The translations under genes were made by a program, and so were the position numbers. Source: Bernardetia sp. ABR2-2B (lineage in GTDB: Bacteria > Bacteroidota > Bacteroidia > Cytophagales > Bernardetiaceae). From it: a DNA stretch of 64,000 bases. The stretch lies in NCBI RefSeq assembly GCF_037126435.1, contig NZ_CP147020.1, positions 2,903,293 to 2,967,292 of the forward strand, read 5' to 3'. Below the pieces are notes generated by a model. That model was not told the DNA's origin. It saw nothing but the letters and a program-made list of their open reading frames with translations, and searched no databases. Shown one piece after another: positions 27,832-36,943 of the stretch; positions within the stretch are counted from its first letter, which is position 1, and every line of letters begins with the position of its first letter.

Positions 27832-28240
27832 TTGTTATAAAAAAATAATGAATGATAGAAAGAATTTTGAATAAGATAGAACTAATATACTAATTTTATG
27901 AATTAATAGTATTTTAAGGTCTTGAAAACCTTAATTTAAAATTTAATCTACTAATAATTAAATTAATACCGAATAAGAACGTAAAGATGATGAATAAGTT
28001 GCTAAAAAGAGAGGTTTTGAAAAGGATTTTGAAAAAATAGATTTTTGACAAAAAAATAATTCTTTTGATACTAAAAATTCAAAATAAGAGATATAAATGA
28101 TTCTATTTTTATTAAAAATTTAAAGTCTCTGTCAATCTTTATCCATAAAAAAAGCCAACAAGATTATTTTAATCTTGTTGGCTTTATAGAATTTGAAAAT
28201 AGTTTCGAAAAACTTAGCCCAAACTCTAAATAAAGAGTTT
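27832..28240. other. Intergenic region with yceI terminator
   Basis: About 410 AT-rich bases between the SET gene and yceI. It contains the strong hairpin at 28151-28185 and nothing else that I can support. Confidence 0.5.
28151..28185 (-). terminator. Terminator of yceI
   Basis: Perfect 15-bp stem AAAGCCAACAAGATT / AATCTTGTTGGCTTT with a 5-nt loop, followed on the minus strand by a run of seven T. Lies 55 bp after the yceI stop. Confidence 0.9.
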
Positions 28241-28957
28241 TTACATAGCTGCTTTTGCAGTAATATCAAATCCTACATTTACAGTATTATTGATAAACTT
28301 GTCTTTTACAGCATCCACACCTTCTGCCATATGGCTTACGTTGAACTCTGTACGGTCAATATTAAATTTTGCACTTGCCTTTACTTCTCCTTCTGATGGC
28401 GTTTCTACGTTAGCATAAAAAGTAATTGCTTTCTCTACGTCCATCATTTTCAAGTTACCTGTAATTTTGTGAGTAGGATTTTCAGTTGTATATGCACCCT
28501 CTTCCATTTCAACAGTAGAAGGATCAATAGCCTCTACATTAGTAATAGTAAAAGTAGAAGTTGGGTAGGTTTCAACAGCAAAGAAATCATCACTTTGAAG
28601 GTGTCCTACTAATTTTGCATTATCTTCTGCAGCTTCAATATCCAATACTGTAAGCTCTGTCATGTTGATAGTAATTGTTCCACCCATAAGTGTTCCATTT
28701 TCTACCATTAGCTTAGAGTCAGGAGCAATACCTATTGTTCCGTTGTGCTGACCACCTGGTTTTGAACCAATCCAAGTAACTGCACTAGCTGAAGGATCAA
28801 TCATAAGCTCCATAGCAGATTGAGTTTCTTCAGGAACAACAGCAACTGTGTCAGCTACTTCAGCCTCTTGGCTTTTAGGAGCATTATTACAGCTTGAAAG
28901 GAATGATAATGAACCTGCTACTAAAATAGCATTAGCGAATAAAAAAATACGTTTCAT
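28241..28957 (-). CDS. YceI family lipoprotein
   Basis: 238 residues. Lipobox GSLSFLSSCNNA (Cys about 23), then an acidic linker, then the YceI lipocalin-like barrel (SAVTWIGSKPGGQHNGTIGI, GGTITINMTELTVLDI, HLQSDDFFAVETYPTSTFTI, KITGNLKMMDVEKAITF, AKFNIDRTEFNV). YceI barrels bind isoprenoid or other hydrophobic ligands in the periplasm. Here it would be anchored to a membrane. Monocistronic with a strong terminator. Confidence 0.9.
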   Translation of the reverse strand: MKRIFLFANAILVAGSLSFLSSCNNAPKSQEAEVADTVAVVPEETQSAMELMIDPSASAVTWIGSKPGGQHNGTIGIAPDSKLMVENGTLMGGTITINMTELTVLDIEAAEDNAKLVGHLQSDDFFAVETYPTSTFTITNVEAIDPSTVEMEEGAYTTENPTHKITGNLKMMDVEKAITFYANVETPSEGEVKASAKFNIDRTEFNVSHMAEGVDAVKDKFINNTVNVGFDITAKAAM

Positions 28958-29093
28958 ATAAAAAGGAGGTTAAGTTTTGAAAATACAAATTTAATCAAAA
29001 TAATTGTAGGTACAATTATTTTTATCATTTTTTTTTAAATTAAAATCAAAGAATTTATTTTTATTTTTTAGATTTAGAGAGCATAACAATTAG

Positions 29094-29119
29094 TTGCTAT
29101 TATTGTTTTTGTAGTTTTG
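29094..29119 (+). promoter_or_regulatory. Candidate promoter for murF
   Basis: TAGTTTTG at 29112-29119 fits the Bacteroidota -7 consensus TAnnTTTG; a TTG at 29094-29096 is 15 nt upstream, a little close for the -33 element. The ATG of murF follows 55 bp downstream. Confidence 0.35.
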
Positions 29120-29174
29120 TACTTCTGTTTTACTAAAAAAATCTTGATTTATCACCATCAATCTTATTCCACGA

Positions 29175-30542
29175 ATGACTACTCTTCCTATCTTATACGA
29201 AATTTTTTTAGAATCTTCTGGTATTTCAACAGATACTCGGCACGTAGAAGAGAATGAACTTTTCTTTGCTCTAAAGGGAGATAATTTTGATGGAAATAAA
29301 TTTGCTTATCAAGCCTTAGAAAAAGGAGCTTCTCATGTGGTTATTGATGATGCAAGTGTCATTCCTACCTTTGACCAACATGACCAAAAGAAATTGGCTC
29401 ATAAAAATAAATATTTGTTAGTAGAAAACGTATTAGAATCACTTCAAAAATTAGCTAACTTTCATAGAAAACAATTTACGATTCCTTTTATTGGAATAAC
29501 AGGAAGTAATGGCAAAACAACAACAAAAGAGCTTTTGCGTTCTGTTCTTTCTCAAAAATTCAGAACTTACGCCACCGAAGGCAATTTGAATAATCATATT
29601 GGTGTTCCTCTTACTATTTTGAGAATGCCGACCAATACAGAAATTGCTATTATCGAAATGGGAGCAAATAAAATTGGCGATATAGAAGAGCTTTGCGCAA
29701 TTACAGAACCTAATTATGGAATGATTACCAATATTGGAAATGCACATTTGGAAGGTTTTGGGGGATATGAAGGAGTTTTGAGAGGAAAAACAGAGTTATA
29801 TCAATCACTTATCAAAAATAATGGAACTGTTTTTATAAATAGTGATGATAGCGTTTTGATGAATATGGAAAAACGTTTCGGAAACAGAAAAGTAATAAAA
29901 TACGGAGCTGCCGAATCCAATAATACAGATAATTATTACTCAGCTTCGCTCTCTGCATCTGTTCCTGTTGTTAGTTATAAAGATGAAGAAGGAAAAAGCA
30001 TAAAAACTCAAATTTCGGGAGCATATAATTTTCATAATATTTTAGCAGCCCTTGCTTTTGGGAAATTTTTTGGTCTTTCGAATGCTCAAATAAATAAAGG
30101 GGTTTCAGAATATCTTCCTAAAAATAATCGCTCACAAATTGAAGAGCGTAAAGAAACAAAAAACACGCTTCTTCTTGATGCTTATAATGCAAACCCTGAT
30201 AGTATGAAAGCTGCACTTTTACATTTGGAAACAATGCCTACACATGGAAAACAAAAAATTGCTATTTTGGGAGATATGTTTGAGCTTGGGAGAGAGTCAT
30301 TTATCAAACATAAGGAGGTTCTAGGACTAGCCTTACAACTCAAAATAGATAAAATAATTGTTTGTGGAAAAGATTTTTCGAAAGCTAAAACTGCTGGAAA
30401 TATTGTCTCTAGCTTAATTTTGAGTTTTATAGACAAGCAAGAGTTAGCTGATTATTTACAAAAAAATCCTCTTCAAGACAGCATCGTTTTACTGAAAGGC
30501 TCTAGAGGAATAGGTTTAGAAACAGTTACAGAGTTTCTTTAA
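29175..30542 (+). CDS. murF: UDP-N-acetylmuramoyl-tripeptide--D-alanyl-D-alanine ligase
   Basis: 455 residues. Adds D-Ala-D-Ala to the UDP-MurNAc tripeptide in the cytoplasm, the last soluble peptide step of peptidoglycan synthesis. N-terminal substrate domain (GISTDTRHVEENELFFALKGDNFDGNKFA in two conserved pieces), ATP loop GITGSNGKTTTKE (108-119), TEGNLNNHIGVPLTIL, EMGANKIGDIEEL, and the C-terminal domain DAYNANPDSMKAAL and AILGDMFELG. The stop codon overlaps the stop of the convergent porin gene (TTAA at 30539-30542), so there is no intergenic space. Confidence 0.95.
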   Translation: MTTLPILYEIFLESSGISTDTRHVEENELFFALKGDNFDGNKFAYQALEKGASHVVIDDASVIPTFDQHDQKKLAHKNKYLLVENVLESLQKLANFHRKQFTIPFIGITGSNGKTTTKELLRSVLSQKFRTYATEGNLNNHIGVPLTILRMPTNTEIAIIEMGANKIGDIEELCAITEPNYGMITNIGNAHLEGFGGYEGVLRGKTELYQSLIKNNGTVFINSDDSVLMNMEKRFGNRKVIKYGAAESNNTDNYYSASLSASVPVVSYKDEEGKSIKTQISGAYNFHNILAALAFGKFFGLSNAQINKGVSEYLPKNNRSQIEERKETKNTLLLDAYNANPDSMKAALLHLETMPTHGKQKIAILGDMFELGRESFIKHKEVLGLALQLKIDKIIVCGKDFSKAKTAGNIVSSLILSFIDKQELADYLQKNPLQDSIVLLKGSRGIGLETVTEFL

Positions 30543-32941
30543 TTAAAAAATAACCAATTAATCACTACTTCTACTGCACGAGGTTGAGCAATATAGAGAG
30601 GAGTATCATAATAACCTTGCCCTGCTGCATCTAGTAGTACATTATTTACTTTTAATGTAATTTTGGCTCTACTGACTTTAAAATTGAAAAATAAATCCAT
30701 TTGAGGAAAACCACCCACATTATATTTTTCTTGTAAATGAAACTGCTGAATAAGTGGATTGTAGGCATCTGCCTTATATTTGCTATGATAATGAATATCT
30801 GTTCCTATTTCGGCTTCCATTGCATTATCGAATAATTTGTTTTTATAAAAGAACATAAAATTGACAAAAACAGGAGGCATTCTGATTAAGTCTTCTCCCA
30901 AATTTTGATTGTAACGAAAATCTAAAAGTGCATGTAGTTTTTTATATGAACCATTAATAGCTAATCCTGCTGAAATAGGTTGCGTTGCTTTTAAGGTTTG
31001 TTGAGCTACTGAATTAGAATCATTATAAACCAAATTCTGAATATTACTTGCCGAAACATAAGGACGAATAGAAATTTTGTAGTTAGAATCTACTTTATTT
31101 AGAAAAGGAAGTTTTAATGGATTAAACTCAATAGAAGCATACACTTTATCACTTGTTGTTCTTTCAAAATTATCATTTTGCCAACGAAGTTGTGGTTGAA
31201 AAGAATATTGCTGAATCAGAGATGGAGAATAAACAGTTCTGCTTAGTCCCACCGTCAAATTATTTCGAATCCACTCTGCTGATACTCTATAATCTCCCAC
31301 TAGCTCCGATACAAGTTGATATTCTGCCGAAGCATCGATATAAGATACGACAGAAATTGTATTATCTTTTATTGAAATGGAAGGCGCAAAGTTGATGTCA
31401 GTAGAATCTTTTTTAGATAGTGAATCCATAGCCTGACGTTCTTTTTCATAATCATTTAACTCATCTATTTCTTCTTCTATCTTATCATTCATTTTAGATT
31501 TGAGAAAATAACGCAACCCTCCACCCACAAAAAGCTCGGGTTCGATATCTATCTCTTGACTAGTCTGAATTTCTCCTTGTGCAAAAGGAAAGTCATAACG
31601 CACTTGATAGTTTCGGAGTTTGGCAAAAGTACGATATTGAAAATTATTTATTCGTCCTTTTACTCCTGCTTTGTTTTCTAGTTGAGCAAAAGCTGTTCGA
31701 TAGGTAAATCCATTGGCAGACAAAACAGAAGGAAAATCTGAATACTGACTATAAAAATCTGCATTTGCTGCATAAGCTGTCGCATCATTACTATATCTAT
31801 TTGTGTTTTGAGAATAATCTGTTAATTGAAAAATCTCAAACTGCCCTCCTTTTGTAATGCTATATTGTTGATAAACATGAAAAGTACGACCATACTGCAC
31901 TACATTGCCAAAACTAGATAGGTTATAGTCAAGTTGTGAATTATCTAACTGAAAAAGCGTATCAATAGCATTTTGATTGCTAAAATCGTCTAAAGAAATT
32001 GTAGATTGTACTCCTCCAGTTTCTAGCATATTATGGTCATACCACGAGAAATGAGCCAACATTTTGTAACGATGATTCTTAGAAAAGAAGCGATTCGTAA
32101 AACTAAATGTTTGATGCTCCATTTGTTCATCATTTCTTCTAAAGGCACGATTAATAACCTTATTTGCACTCAAACGCCTATAAAAAATACTTACATTCCA
32201 ATCTGGATTTACATTTCTACTCAAATCTACATCTAGCCACGACTTTCCTTGTCCTCCTTGTACTAAATAAATATCTACATAAGGTGCAAGTGTATTGAAG
32301 TAGGGAACTTCAGAAGGTCTGCGAATATAAGGTTCATAAGCTGTAATTCCCCATCTTGAACCAATTTGATGAGGTTCTTGATAAAAAATAGATTGTGATG
32401 CTGTACCCAAATTTCCCAAATCTTGATAATCATAATTATTCCTTTGAATGATACCATATCTATGAAGATTATGAACTGACGTGTCTGGATGGACTTCTCT
32501 TTTTGTATTGAGGTATAAATCTTCTTCGTAGAGCTTCCAAACCGAGTTGGCTGCATACTCTATACTATCTGTATTTATTTTGGGTTCTGTTTCTTTCTTT
32601 AATAAGGCTGTTGTTGTGGCTGTGGTATCTGTTTTGGTAGTATCTGATTGATTTTCTATTTTCTTTTGAGTAGAATCTACTTGAGTGGAATCGGTAGGAA
32701 AAGGAGCTATCATAACTGTCGAATCACTCGTTTTTTGCATAAGTGAGTCAGCTAAAGGCAATTCATTCGCAGGAATAGAATCATTTTGAGCAAAACTAGA
32801 TTGAGCAAAAAAGATACAAAACAAAAAAAGTAGTGTCGTTATTTGAGACACTAACAACGATAATTTTCCAATTCGAAAAATCAAAAATGATTTTTTCTTA
32901 TTATAATTTTCCAAAACAATTGATTTAGCTGATTCTTTCAA
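30539..32941 (-). CDS. Putative outer membrane porin (Porin_10-like)
   Basis: 800 residues. Signal region LLVSQITTLLFLFCIFFAQSSFAQ after a basic N-terminal stretch, then a Ser/Thr/Asp-rich linker (about 55-125) and a long region of alternating beta strands ending in ...VVINWLFFN with terminal aromatic residue, as for outer-membrane barrels. The opening of the mature part (NLHRYGIIQRNNYDYQDLGN and YDPYIRRP-like sites) fits the Bacteroidota putative-porin family. Cargo unknown. It starts 6 bp after the stop of the HlyC-like gene and is probably cotranscribed with it and lptC. Confidence 0.75.
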   Translation of the reverse strand: MKESAKSIVLENYNKKKSFLIFRIGKLSLLVSQITTLLFLFCIFFAQSSFAQNDSIPANELPLADSLMQKTSDSTVMIAPFPTDSTQVDSTQKKIENQSDTTKTDTTATTTALLKKETEPKINTDSIEYAANSVWKLYEEDLYLNTKREVHPDTSVHNLHRYGIIQRNNYDYQDLGNLGTASQSIFYQEPHQIGSRWGITAYEPYIRRPSEVPYFNTLAPYVDIYLVQGGQGKSWLDVDLSRNVNPDWNVSIFYRRLSANKVINRAFRRNDEQMEHQTFSFTNRFFSKNHRYKMLAHFSWYDHNMLETGGVQSTISLDDFSNQNAIDTLFQLDNSQLDYNLSSFGNVVQYGRTFHVYQQYSITKGGQFEIFQLTDYSQNTNRYSNDATAYAANADFYSQYSDFPSVLSANGFTYRTAFAQLENKAGVKGRINNFQYRTFAKLRNYQVRYDFPFAQGEIQTSQEIDIEPELFVGGGLRYFLKSKMNDKIEEEIDELNDYEKERQAMDSLSKKDSTDINFAPSISIKDNTISVVSYIDASAEYQLVSELVGDYRVSAEWIRNNLTVGLSRTVYSPSLIQQYSFQPQLRWQNDNFERTTSDKVYASIEFNPLKLPFLNKVDSNYKISIRPYVSASNIQNLVYNDSNSVAQQTLKATQPISAGLAINGSYKKLHALLDFRYNQNLGEDLIRMPPVFVNFMFFYKNKLFDNAMEAEIGTDIHYHSKYKADAYNPLIQQFHLQEKYNVGGFPQMDLFFNFKVSRAKITLKVNNVLLDAAGQGYYDTPLYIAQPRAVEVVINWLFFN

Positions 32942-32947
32942 GTAAAA

Positions 32948-34252
32948 TTAATCTGTACCTTCTATTTCATCTGAAGAAGGAGTTTCATAAAAACGAATTT
33001 CTATAATTTCGATACGTGCGCCCTGCATTTCTTTTACAAGGATTGTAAAATATTCATCTTTTATTTCTGTTCCTGCTTTTGGCATTGTGCCCAATTTCTC
33101 CAAAATATACCCTCCTAGTGTGTCATAATCTCCTTCTGGAATATTCCAGTTATGTTTTTCATTGAGTTCTTGAATGTCATAACGTGCATGAAGCAAGAAA
33201 TTTTTATCATCAATTTTCTCAAAAAACAAACCTTCCTCATCGTGTTCGTCTTCTATCTCACCTAAAATTTCTTCTACAATATCTTCAATCGTAACTATTC
33301 CTGCCGTTCCTCCAAACTCATCTGTAACGAGTGCCATACTCTTACGAGTAGCAATAAAACGCATCATCAGCTCGTTGGTATGCATTGTTTCGGGAACAAA
33401 GAAAATGCTATCCGTTACGCTTTTTATCATTGTAGGATTATCAAAAAGACGCAGGGCATGGCTATAACCAATTACATTATCGATAGTATCTTTGTAAATA
33501 ATAATTTTGGAATGCCCACTTTCTACAAACAGTTGTTGCAACTTTTCGATGCCTTCTTCGATAGAAATAGAAACTATATCAGTGCGAGGAATCATACAAT
33601 CTCTTACTTTTAGCGTTCTAAACTCTACTGCATTCTGAAACAAATCAGCATCTACATTTGACTTATCGCCCTGCAAACCACTTAGTTTTTGAATATAATG
33701 ATTGAGGTCAGAAATTCCCAAAAGTGGAAGTTCTCTATCTTCTTCTATCTTAAAGACTTTTCTAGTAACCCATTTAGCAGACTTTATAATTACCCAAACA
33801 AAAGGATAAAAAAGAAAGTAAACAGCCCTCATAAAATGCACCAAGACTTCAATAATCTTGTTCGGACTTGCAAGGGCAATGCTTTTTGGTAAAAATTCGG
33901 CAACTGCCAAAACAAGCATCGTCGATAAAATAGTTTGGCTTCCTAAAACTGCCGTTTCGATAAGAGCTTCATTGTTTGGAAGTAGATTAGCAAAAAGCTC
34001 TTTCAGAGGTGGGTCTAAAACTTGTGCCATAAAAATTCCATATAAGACGAGCGAAATTGTATTTCCTGTAAGTGTCGTACAGATAAAGTAATCTTCTAGT
34101 TTATAAAATCGGTATAAAAGTTTTGCTGTTCGTCCTCCCTCATTTTGTTTTAAGGCAAGTTGCAGACGGTCAGCCGAAATAAAAGCAATTTCGATAGCCG
34201 AGAAAAAAGCCGAAAATAAAAGTGATATAAATATGGGAATCCAAGGGTTCAT
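32948..34252 (-). CDS. CNNM/CBS/CorC_HlyC family membrane protein (hemolysin C-like)
   Basis: 434 residues. N-terminal CNNM (DUF21) domain with about four membrane segments (IPIFISLLFSAFFSAIEIAFISA; TLTGNTISLVLYGIFMAQVL; ILSTMLVLAVAEFLPKSIAL; YFLFYPFVWVIIKSA), then two CBS domains (VRDCMIPRTDIVSI ... GYSHALRLF ... MALVTDEFGGTAGIVTIEDIVEEILGEI) and a C-terminal CorC_HlyC FAD-like transporter domain. Related proteins move Mg/Co or influence gliding (GldE in Flavobacterium), but the exact role is not readable. Sits between a small membrane protein and the porin. Confidence 0.9.
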   Translation of the reverse strand: MNPWIPIFISLLFSAFFSAIEIAFISADRLQLALKQNEGGRTAKLLYRFYKLEDYFICTTLTGNTISLVLYGIFMAQVLDPPLKELFANLLPNNEALIETAVLGSQTILSTMLVLAVAEFLPKSIALASPNKIIEVLVHFMRAVYFLFYPFVWVIIKSAKWVTRKVFKIEEDRELPLLGISDLNHYIQKLSGLQGDKSNVDADLFQNAVEFRTLKVRDCMIPRTDIVSISIEEGIEKLQQLFVESGHSKIIIYKDTIDNVIGYSHALRLFDNPTMIKSVTDSIFFVPETMHTNELMMRFIATRKSMALVTDEFGGTAGIVTIEDIVEEILGEIEDEHDEEGLFFEKIDDKNFLLHARYDIQELNEKHNWNIPEGDYDTLGGYILEKLGTMPKAGTEIKDEYFTILVKEMQGARIEIIEIRFYETPSSDEIEGTD

Positions 34253-34308
34253 TATAGGAATTGGAAATTGGGAATTAGTGATTGGGTAATGAAAGAACTA
34301 CTGAATTA

Positions 34309-34596
34309 TTAGTTTCTTTTTTTACGTTTCTTTTTTGGTGGTGTAAAATTAGAATTTTCTTTATCTACATATTGTTTTTTGGTATTCTTTTTATTTTGTT
34401 GTTTTTCAGTTGCTTTGTCTTCAACTTTTTCTTTTTCAGCAATTTTTGAATTTACCCATTTATAAATCAAGAAGAGCAAAACAGAAAGGCTCAAAATCCA
34501 ATATACTTCCTGTACTTCGTAATAATAAAGTTGATGTATGCCAATTGCTAAAGAAGCGACACAAAAAGCTAATAAAATAGTTGAAAGTAATTTCAT
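34309..34596 (-). CDS. Small membrane protein with basic tail
   Basis: 95 residues, not recognised. Two predicted membrane segments (LLSTILLAFCVASLAIGIHQLYY split at about 3-22, and VYWILSLSVLLFLIYKWV at about 31-48) are followed by a 45-residue cytoplasmic tail extremely rich in Lys/Glu/Asn, ending KKKRKKRN. It lies between lptC (96 bp upstream) and the HlyC-like gene (56 bp downstream) on the same strand, so it is probably part of that operon. The tail could bind nucleic acid or anionic lipid; this is a guess. Confidence 0.65.
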   Translation of the reverse strand: MKLLSTILLAFCVASLAIGIHQLYYYEVQEVYWILSLSVLLFLIYKWVNSKIAEKEKVEDKATEKQQNKKNTKKQYVDKENSNFTPPKKKRKKRN

Positions 34597-34692
34597 TGAA
34601 TAGATTTATAAAATAAAAATTTGGGTAAAGTTACTGTTAATTTTATATTTTTCCGTATTCTAAAGTATATTGTGATACAGGTTATTTTATGA

Positions 34693-35304
34693 TTAGAGTT
34701 TATTATTATTCTTTTGCATATCTGTACTATCAGGTTTTTCAAAACCTTGAGTTCTTTCTTTATAAATAAAACTTCCCGTCGGTTGCCATACTTTATACTT
34801 ACTAAACTCTTCATTTGAAGTCATTCCAACTCCATAAAGTGTTTCAGTTGGTGTTTTGATAGCGATTTCTTTTTCTGTATAAATTTCTTTTTTAAACTGA
34901 CTCCAATGTAATTCTGGAGTATTTACTTTCTGCTCTTGTTCATAATTTATGACTTCTACATGACCGTAAGCGTGGTATAATTTACCTATTTTTTCAAAAC
35001 GCCCAGAATCTGCCGTCAATACAGTTGTAATTTTTCCATTATTATCATACATACTAGCCCTAAAGTTATTGGGATAATACATATCTCCATTTTGATAAAT
35101 ATGTTCTAGAGGAGCTTCCACTTTTATTTTGAGAAACCCTTCTTCACTATAAATACGTCGAATATTCTCAAAGGTAGCAATAAGTGTGTTTTTTGCTTTT
35201 TCTTCTTCACTTATTTCATCTTCTCCACAGCTTTGAAAAACAAATGCACATACTAGTAGGCTCAAAACTGCAAAAAACGGATAGTGATATAACTTATATT
35301 TCAT
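34693..35304 (-). CDS. lptC: LPS export ABC transporter periplasmic protein LptC
   Basis: 203 residues. Lipoprotein-like N-terminus (FFAVLSLLVCAFVFQSCGED; Cys about 26), then an OstA/LptC-like beta-jellyroll (EGFLKIKVEAPLEHIYQNGDMYYPN, GKITTVLTADSGRFEKIGKLYHAYGHVEV, TPELHWSQFKKEIYTEKEIAI, TLYGVGMTSNEEFSKYKVWQPTGSF). LptC links the inner-membrane LptFGB pump to the LptA bridge. Bacteroidota versions are often lipoproteins rather than bitopic as in E. coli. First gene of a probable operon with the small membrane protein, HlyC-like protein and porin. Confidence 0.88.
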   Translation of the reverse strand: MKYKLYHYPFFAVLSLLVCAFVFQSCGEDEISEEEKAKNTLIATFENIRRIYSEEGFLKIKVEAPLEHIYQNGDMYYPNNFRASMYDNNGKITTVLTADSGRFEKIGKLYHAYGHVEVINYEQEQKVNTPELHWSQFKKEIYTEKEIAIKTPTETLYGVGMTSNEEFSKYKVWQPTGSFIYKERTQGFEKPDSTDMQKNNNKL

Positions 35305-35478
35305 TATTACTAAATATCTATTTAATCCTATTAAACTTAGAAGTTACAAAATTACGACTTTCTACAAACAGTCTCTACTTTTAGCTTCTTAATTTTTGGC
35401 AAAATTGATTATTGTTTTATAAAACTAGAGAACAATTACGAATTGAAAATTACTGACTATCACTTTTTTAAAATTAAA

Positions 35479-35516
35479 AAACCACCATAAACTAGACTTC
35501 TAATTTATGGTGGTTT
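35479..35516 (-). terminator. Terminator of the 35.5-kb gene
   Basis: Perfect 13-bp stem AAACCACCATAAA / TTTATGGTGGTTT, 12-nt loop, A/T-rich flank, 24 bp after the stop of the gene at 35540-35935. Confidence 0.8.
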
Positions 35517-35539
35517 GTATCATACAATCTAAAAAAAAA

Positions 35540-35935
35540 TTATCTCCACTTATTATTTTCTTTACAAACTTCTTCTAAGGTTCTTTTATGTACCGTCAAG
35601 AGTTCATCTGGATGTTTTATATCTAAAAAATCTATTCGTAAGTCATCTTCATTTTTTTCCAAAAACTTAAATCCTTTACGACATACCTTTCTAAGAACTT
35701 TCTGTACATTTTTGGCACTTGGAAGCGTAATGAGAGCTGAGTAGTAGAGTTCATCTACACGAATATAAAAGCGAATTTGTGTTCCATACTCTCCATTTCC
35801 CATAATACTGGGCTGCATATAGCTAATTTCACCTCCTGCATCATCTATTTTCATAAAATGAGCTAGTTTTGCCTCATGAGAACGTAATGTTTTGAGCTGA
35901 GCTTTTATTGATTCTAATTCATTGATTTTTGCCAT
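35540..35935 (-). CDS. Hypothetical protein, 131 aa
   Basis: Not recognised. 131 residues, no signal or membrane segment. An N-terminal helix (KINELESIKAQLKTLRSHEAKLAHFM) leads into a beta-rich middle (GGEISYMQPSIMGNGEYGTQIRFYIRVDELYYSALITL) and a helical C-terminus (KRTLEEVCKENNKWR). The gene has its own strong terminator and typical codon use, so it is probably real. Stands alone, divergent from dtd. Confidence 0.7.
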   Translation of the reverse strand: MAKINELESIKAQLKTLRSHEAKLAHFMKIDDAGGEISYMQPSIMGNGEYGTQIRFYIRVDELYYSALITLPSAKNVQKVLRKVCRKGFKFLEKNEDDLRIDFLDIKHPDELLTVHKRTLEEVCKENNKWR

Positions 35936-36160
35936 GATAATTATTGTTTTTTGATAATAGTGGGTAATAGTTTATTAAAAATGTTCATAAGTTATTGATT
36001 AATTGGTATGTTTTTCTGATGTGTATTTGAGTGGATTATTATTCTACTATCATAATTACTATTTAAAATTACTACTGAATTATTGTTTTTACAAAAAAAA
36101 TTATATTTATAGTAGCCCAAAAACAAACAACTTTAGTTTAGAACCAAAATATTTACATAT

Positions 36161-36616
36161 ATGATAGCACTTATTCAGCGAGTTACACGAGCTTCTGTTA
36201 CAGTAGAAGATAAAATAATCGGAGAGATAAAAGATGGTTTACTTATTTTTTTAGGCATTTCAGCTACTGATAATTCAAAAACTATTGAATGGCTCAGTAG
36301 AAAAATAGCTGGACTGCGTATTTTTTCAGACCAAGACGATAAAATGAATTTTTCAGTTAAAGATGTAGATGCAGATATTTTATTAGTTAGTCAGTTTACT
36401 TTATATGCTAATGTAAAAAAAGGTAATCGTCCTTCTTTTACTGATTCTGCCTCTCCTTCTTTAGCAATTCCACTTTATGAACAGATGATAAAAGCATTAG
36501 AAGAGAAACTAGACAAACCCATACAAACGGGAGAGTTTGGAGCAGATATGAAAATAGACCTACTGAATGATGGTCCTGTAACTATTTGTATAGATACTCA
36601 TAAATATGGATTATAA
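36161..36616 (+). CDS. dtd: D-aminoacyl-tRNA deacylase
   Basis: 151 residues, full length. Hydrolyses D-aminoacyl-tRNAs (and Gly-tRNA-Ala), protecting translation from misacylated D-amino acids. Opening MIALIQRVTRASVTVEDKII; catalytic motif LLVSQFTLYA (Ser77-Gln78-Phe79-Thr80); C-terminal GADMKIDLLNDGPVTICID with the GP motif at about 138-139 that excludes L-amino acids. Monocistronic. Confidence 0.95.
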   Translation: MIALIQRVTRASVTVEDKIIGEIKDGLLIFLGISATDNSKTIEWLSRKIAGLRIFSDQDDKMNFSVKDVDADILLVSQFTLYANVKKGNRPSFTDSASPSLAIPLYEQMIKALEEKLDKPIQTGEFGADMKIDLLNDGPVTICIDTHKYGL

Positions 36617-36943
36617 ATTTTAAACCTTAACAGAGAAAATACAGTTCAGTTCTTTTTTGTTTAACAAAAGTAGTTAAAATATTACGTTTTAATGATTCGT
36701 AAGCATTTTTTTATAGACTCCTATTCAACAAACATGCTATTTTTTTATCAAAATGAAAATATTTTTTTCCATTTTGAAAAAAAGAGAGGTGGTTTTTACT
36801 CTTACTTTTTTTATAAAATATATTTAAAGCCATTAAAGCTACTATATTCGTTGTTTTTAGTTAAAACACTACTTTCGGCATAAGAAATGATTTAATATAA
36901 TTATTTAGTAGAACTATATTACCATTTTTTAAACTATTTTTTT
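36617..36943. other. Intergenic region, no supported gene
   Basis: About 325 bases between dtd and the HAMP sensor. A 63-codon frame at 36692-36883 rich in Phe/Tyr/Lys has no recognisable feature and I take it as chance. The sensor promoter is presumably here. Confidence 0.4.

Noticed and set aside
36692-36883. 63-residue Phe/Tyr/Lys-rich frame after dtd
   Set aside because: No motif or neighbour support, and composition expected of AT-rich intergenic DNA. Left as non-coding.
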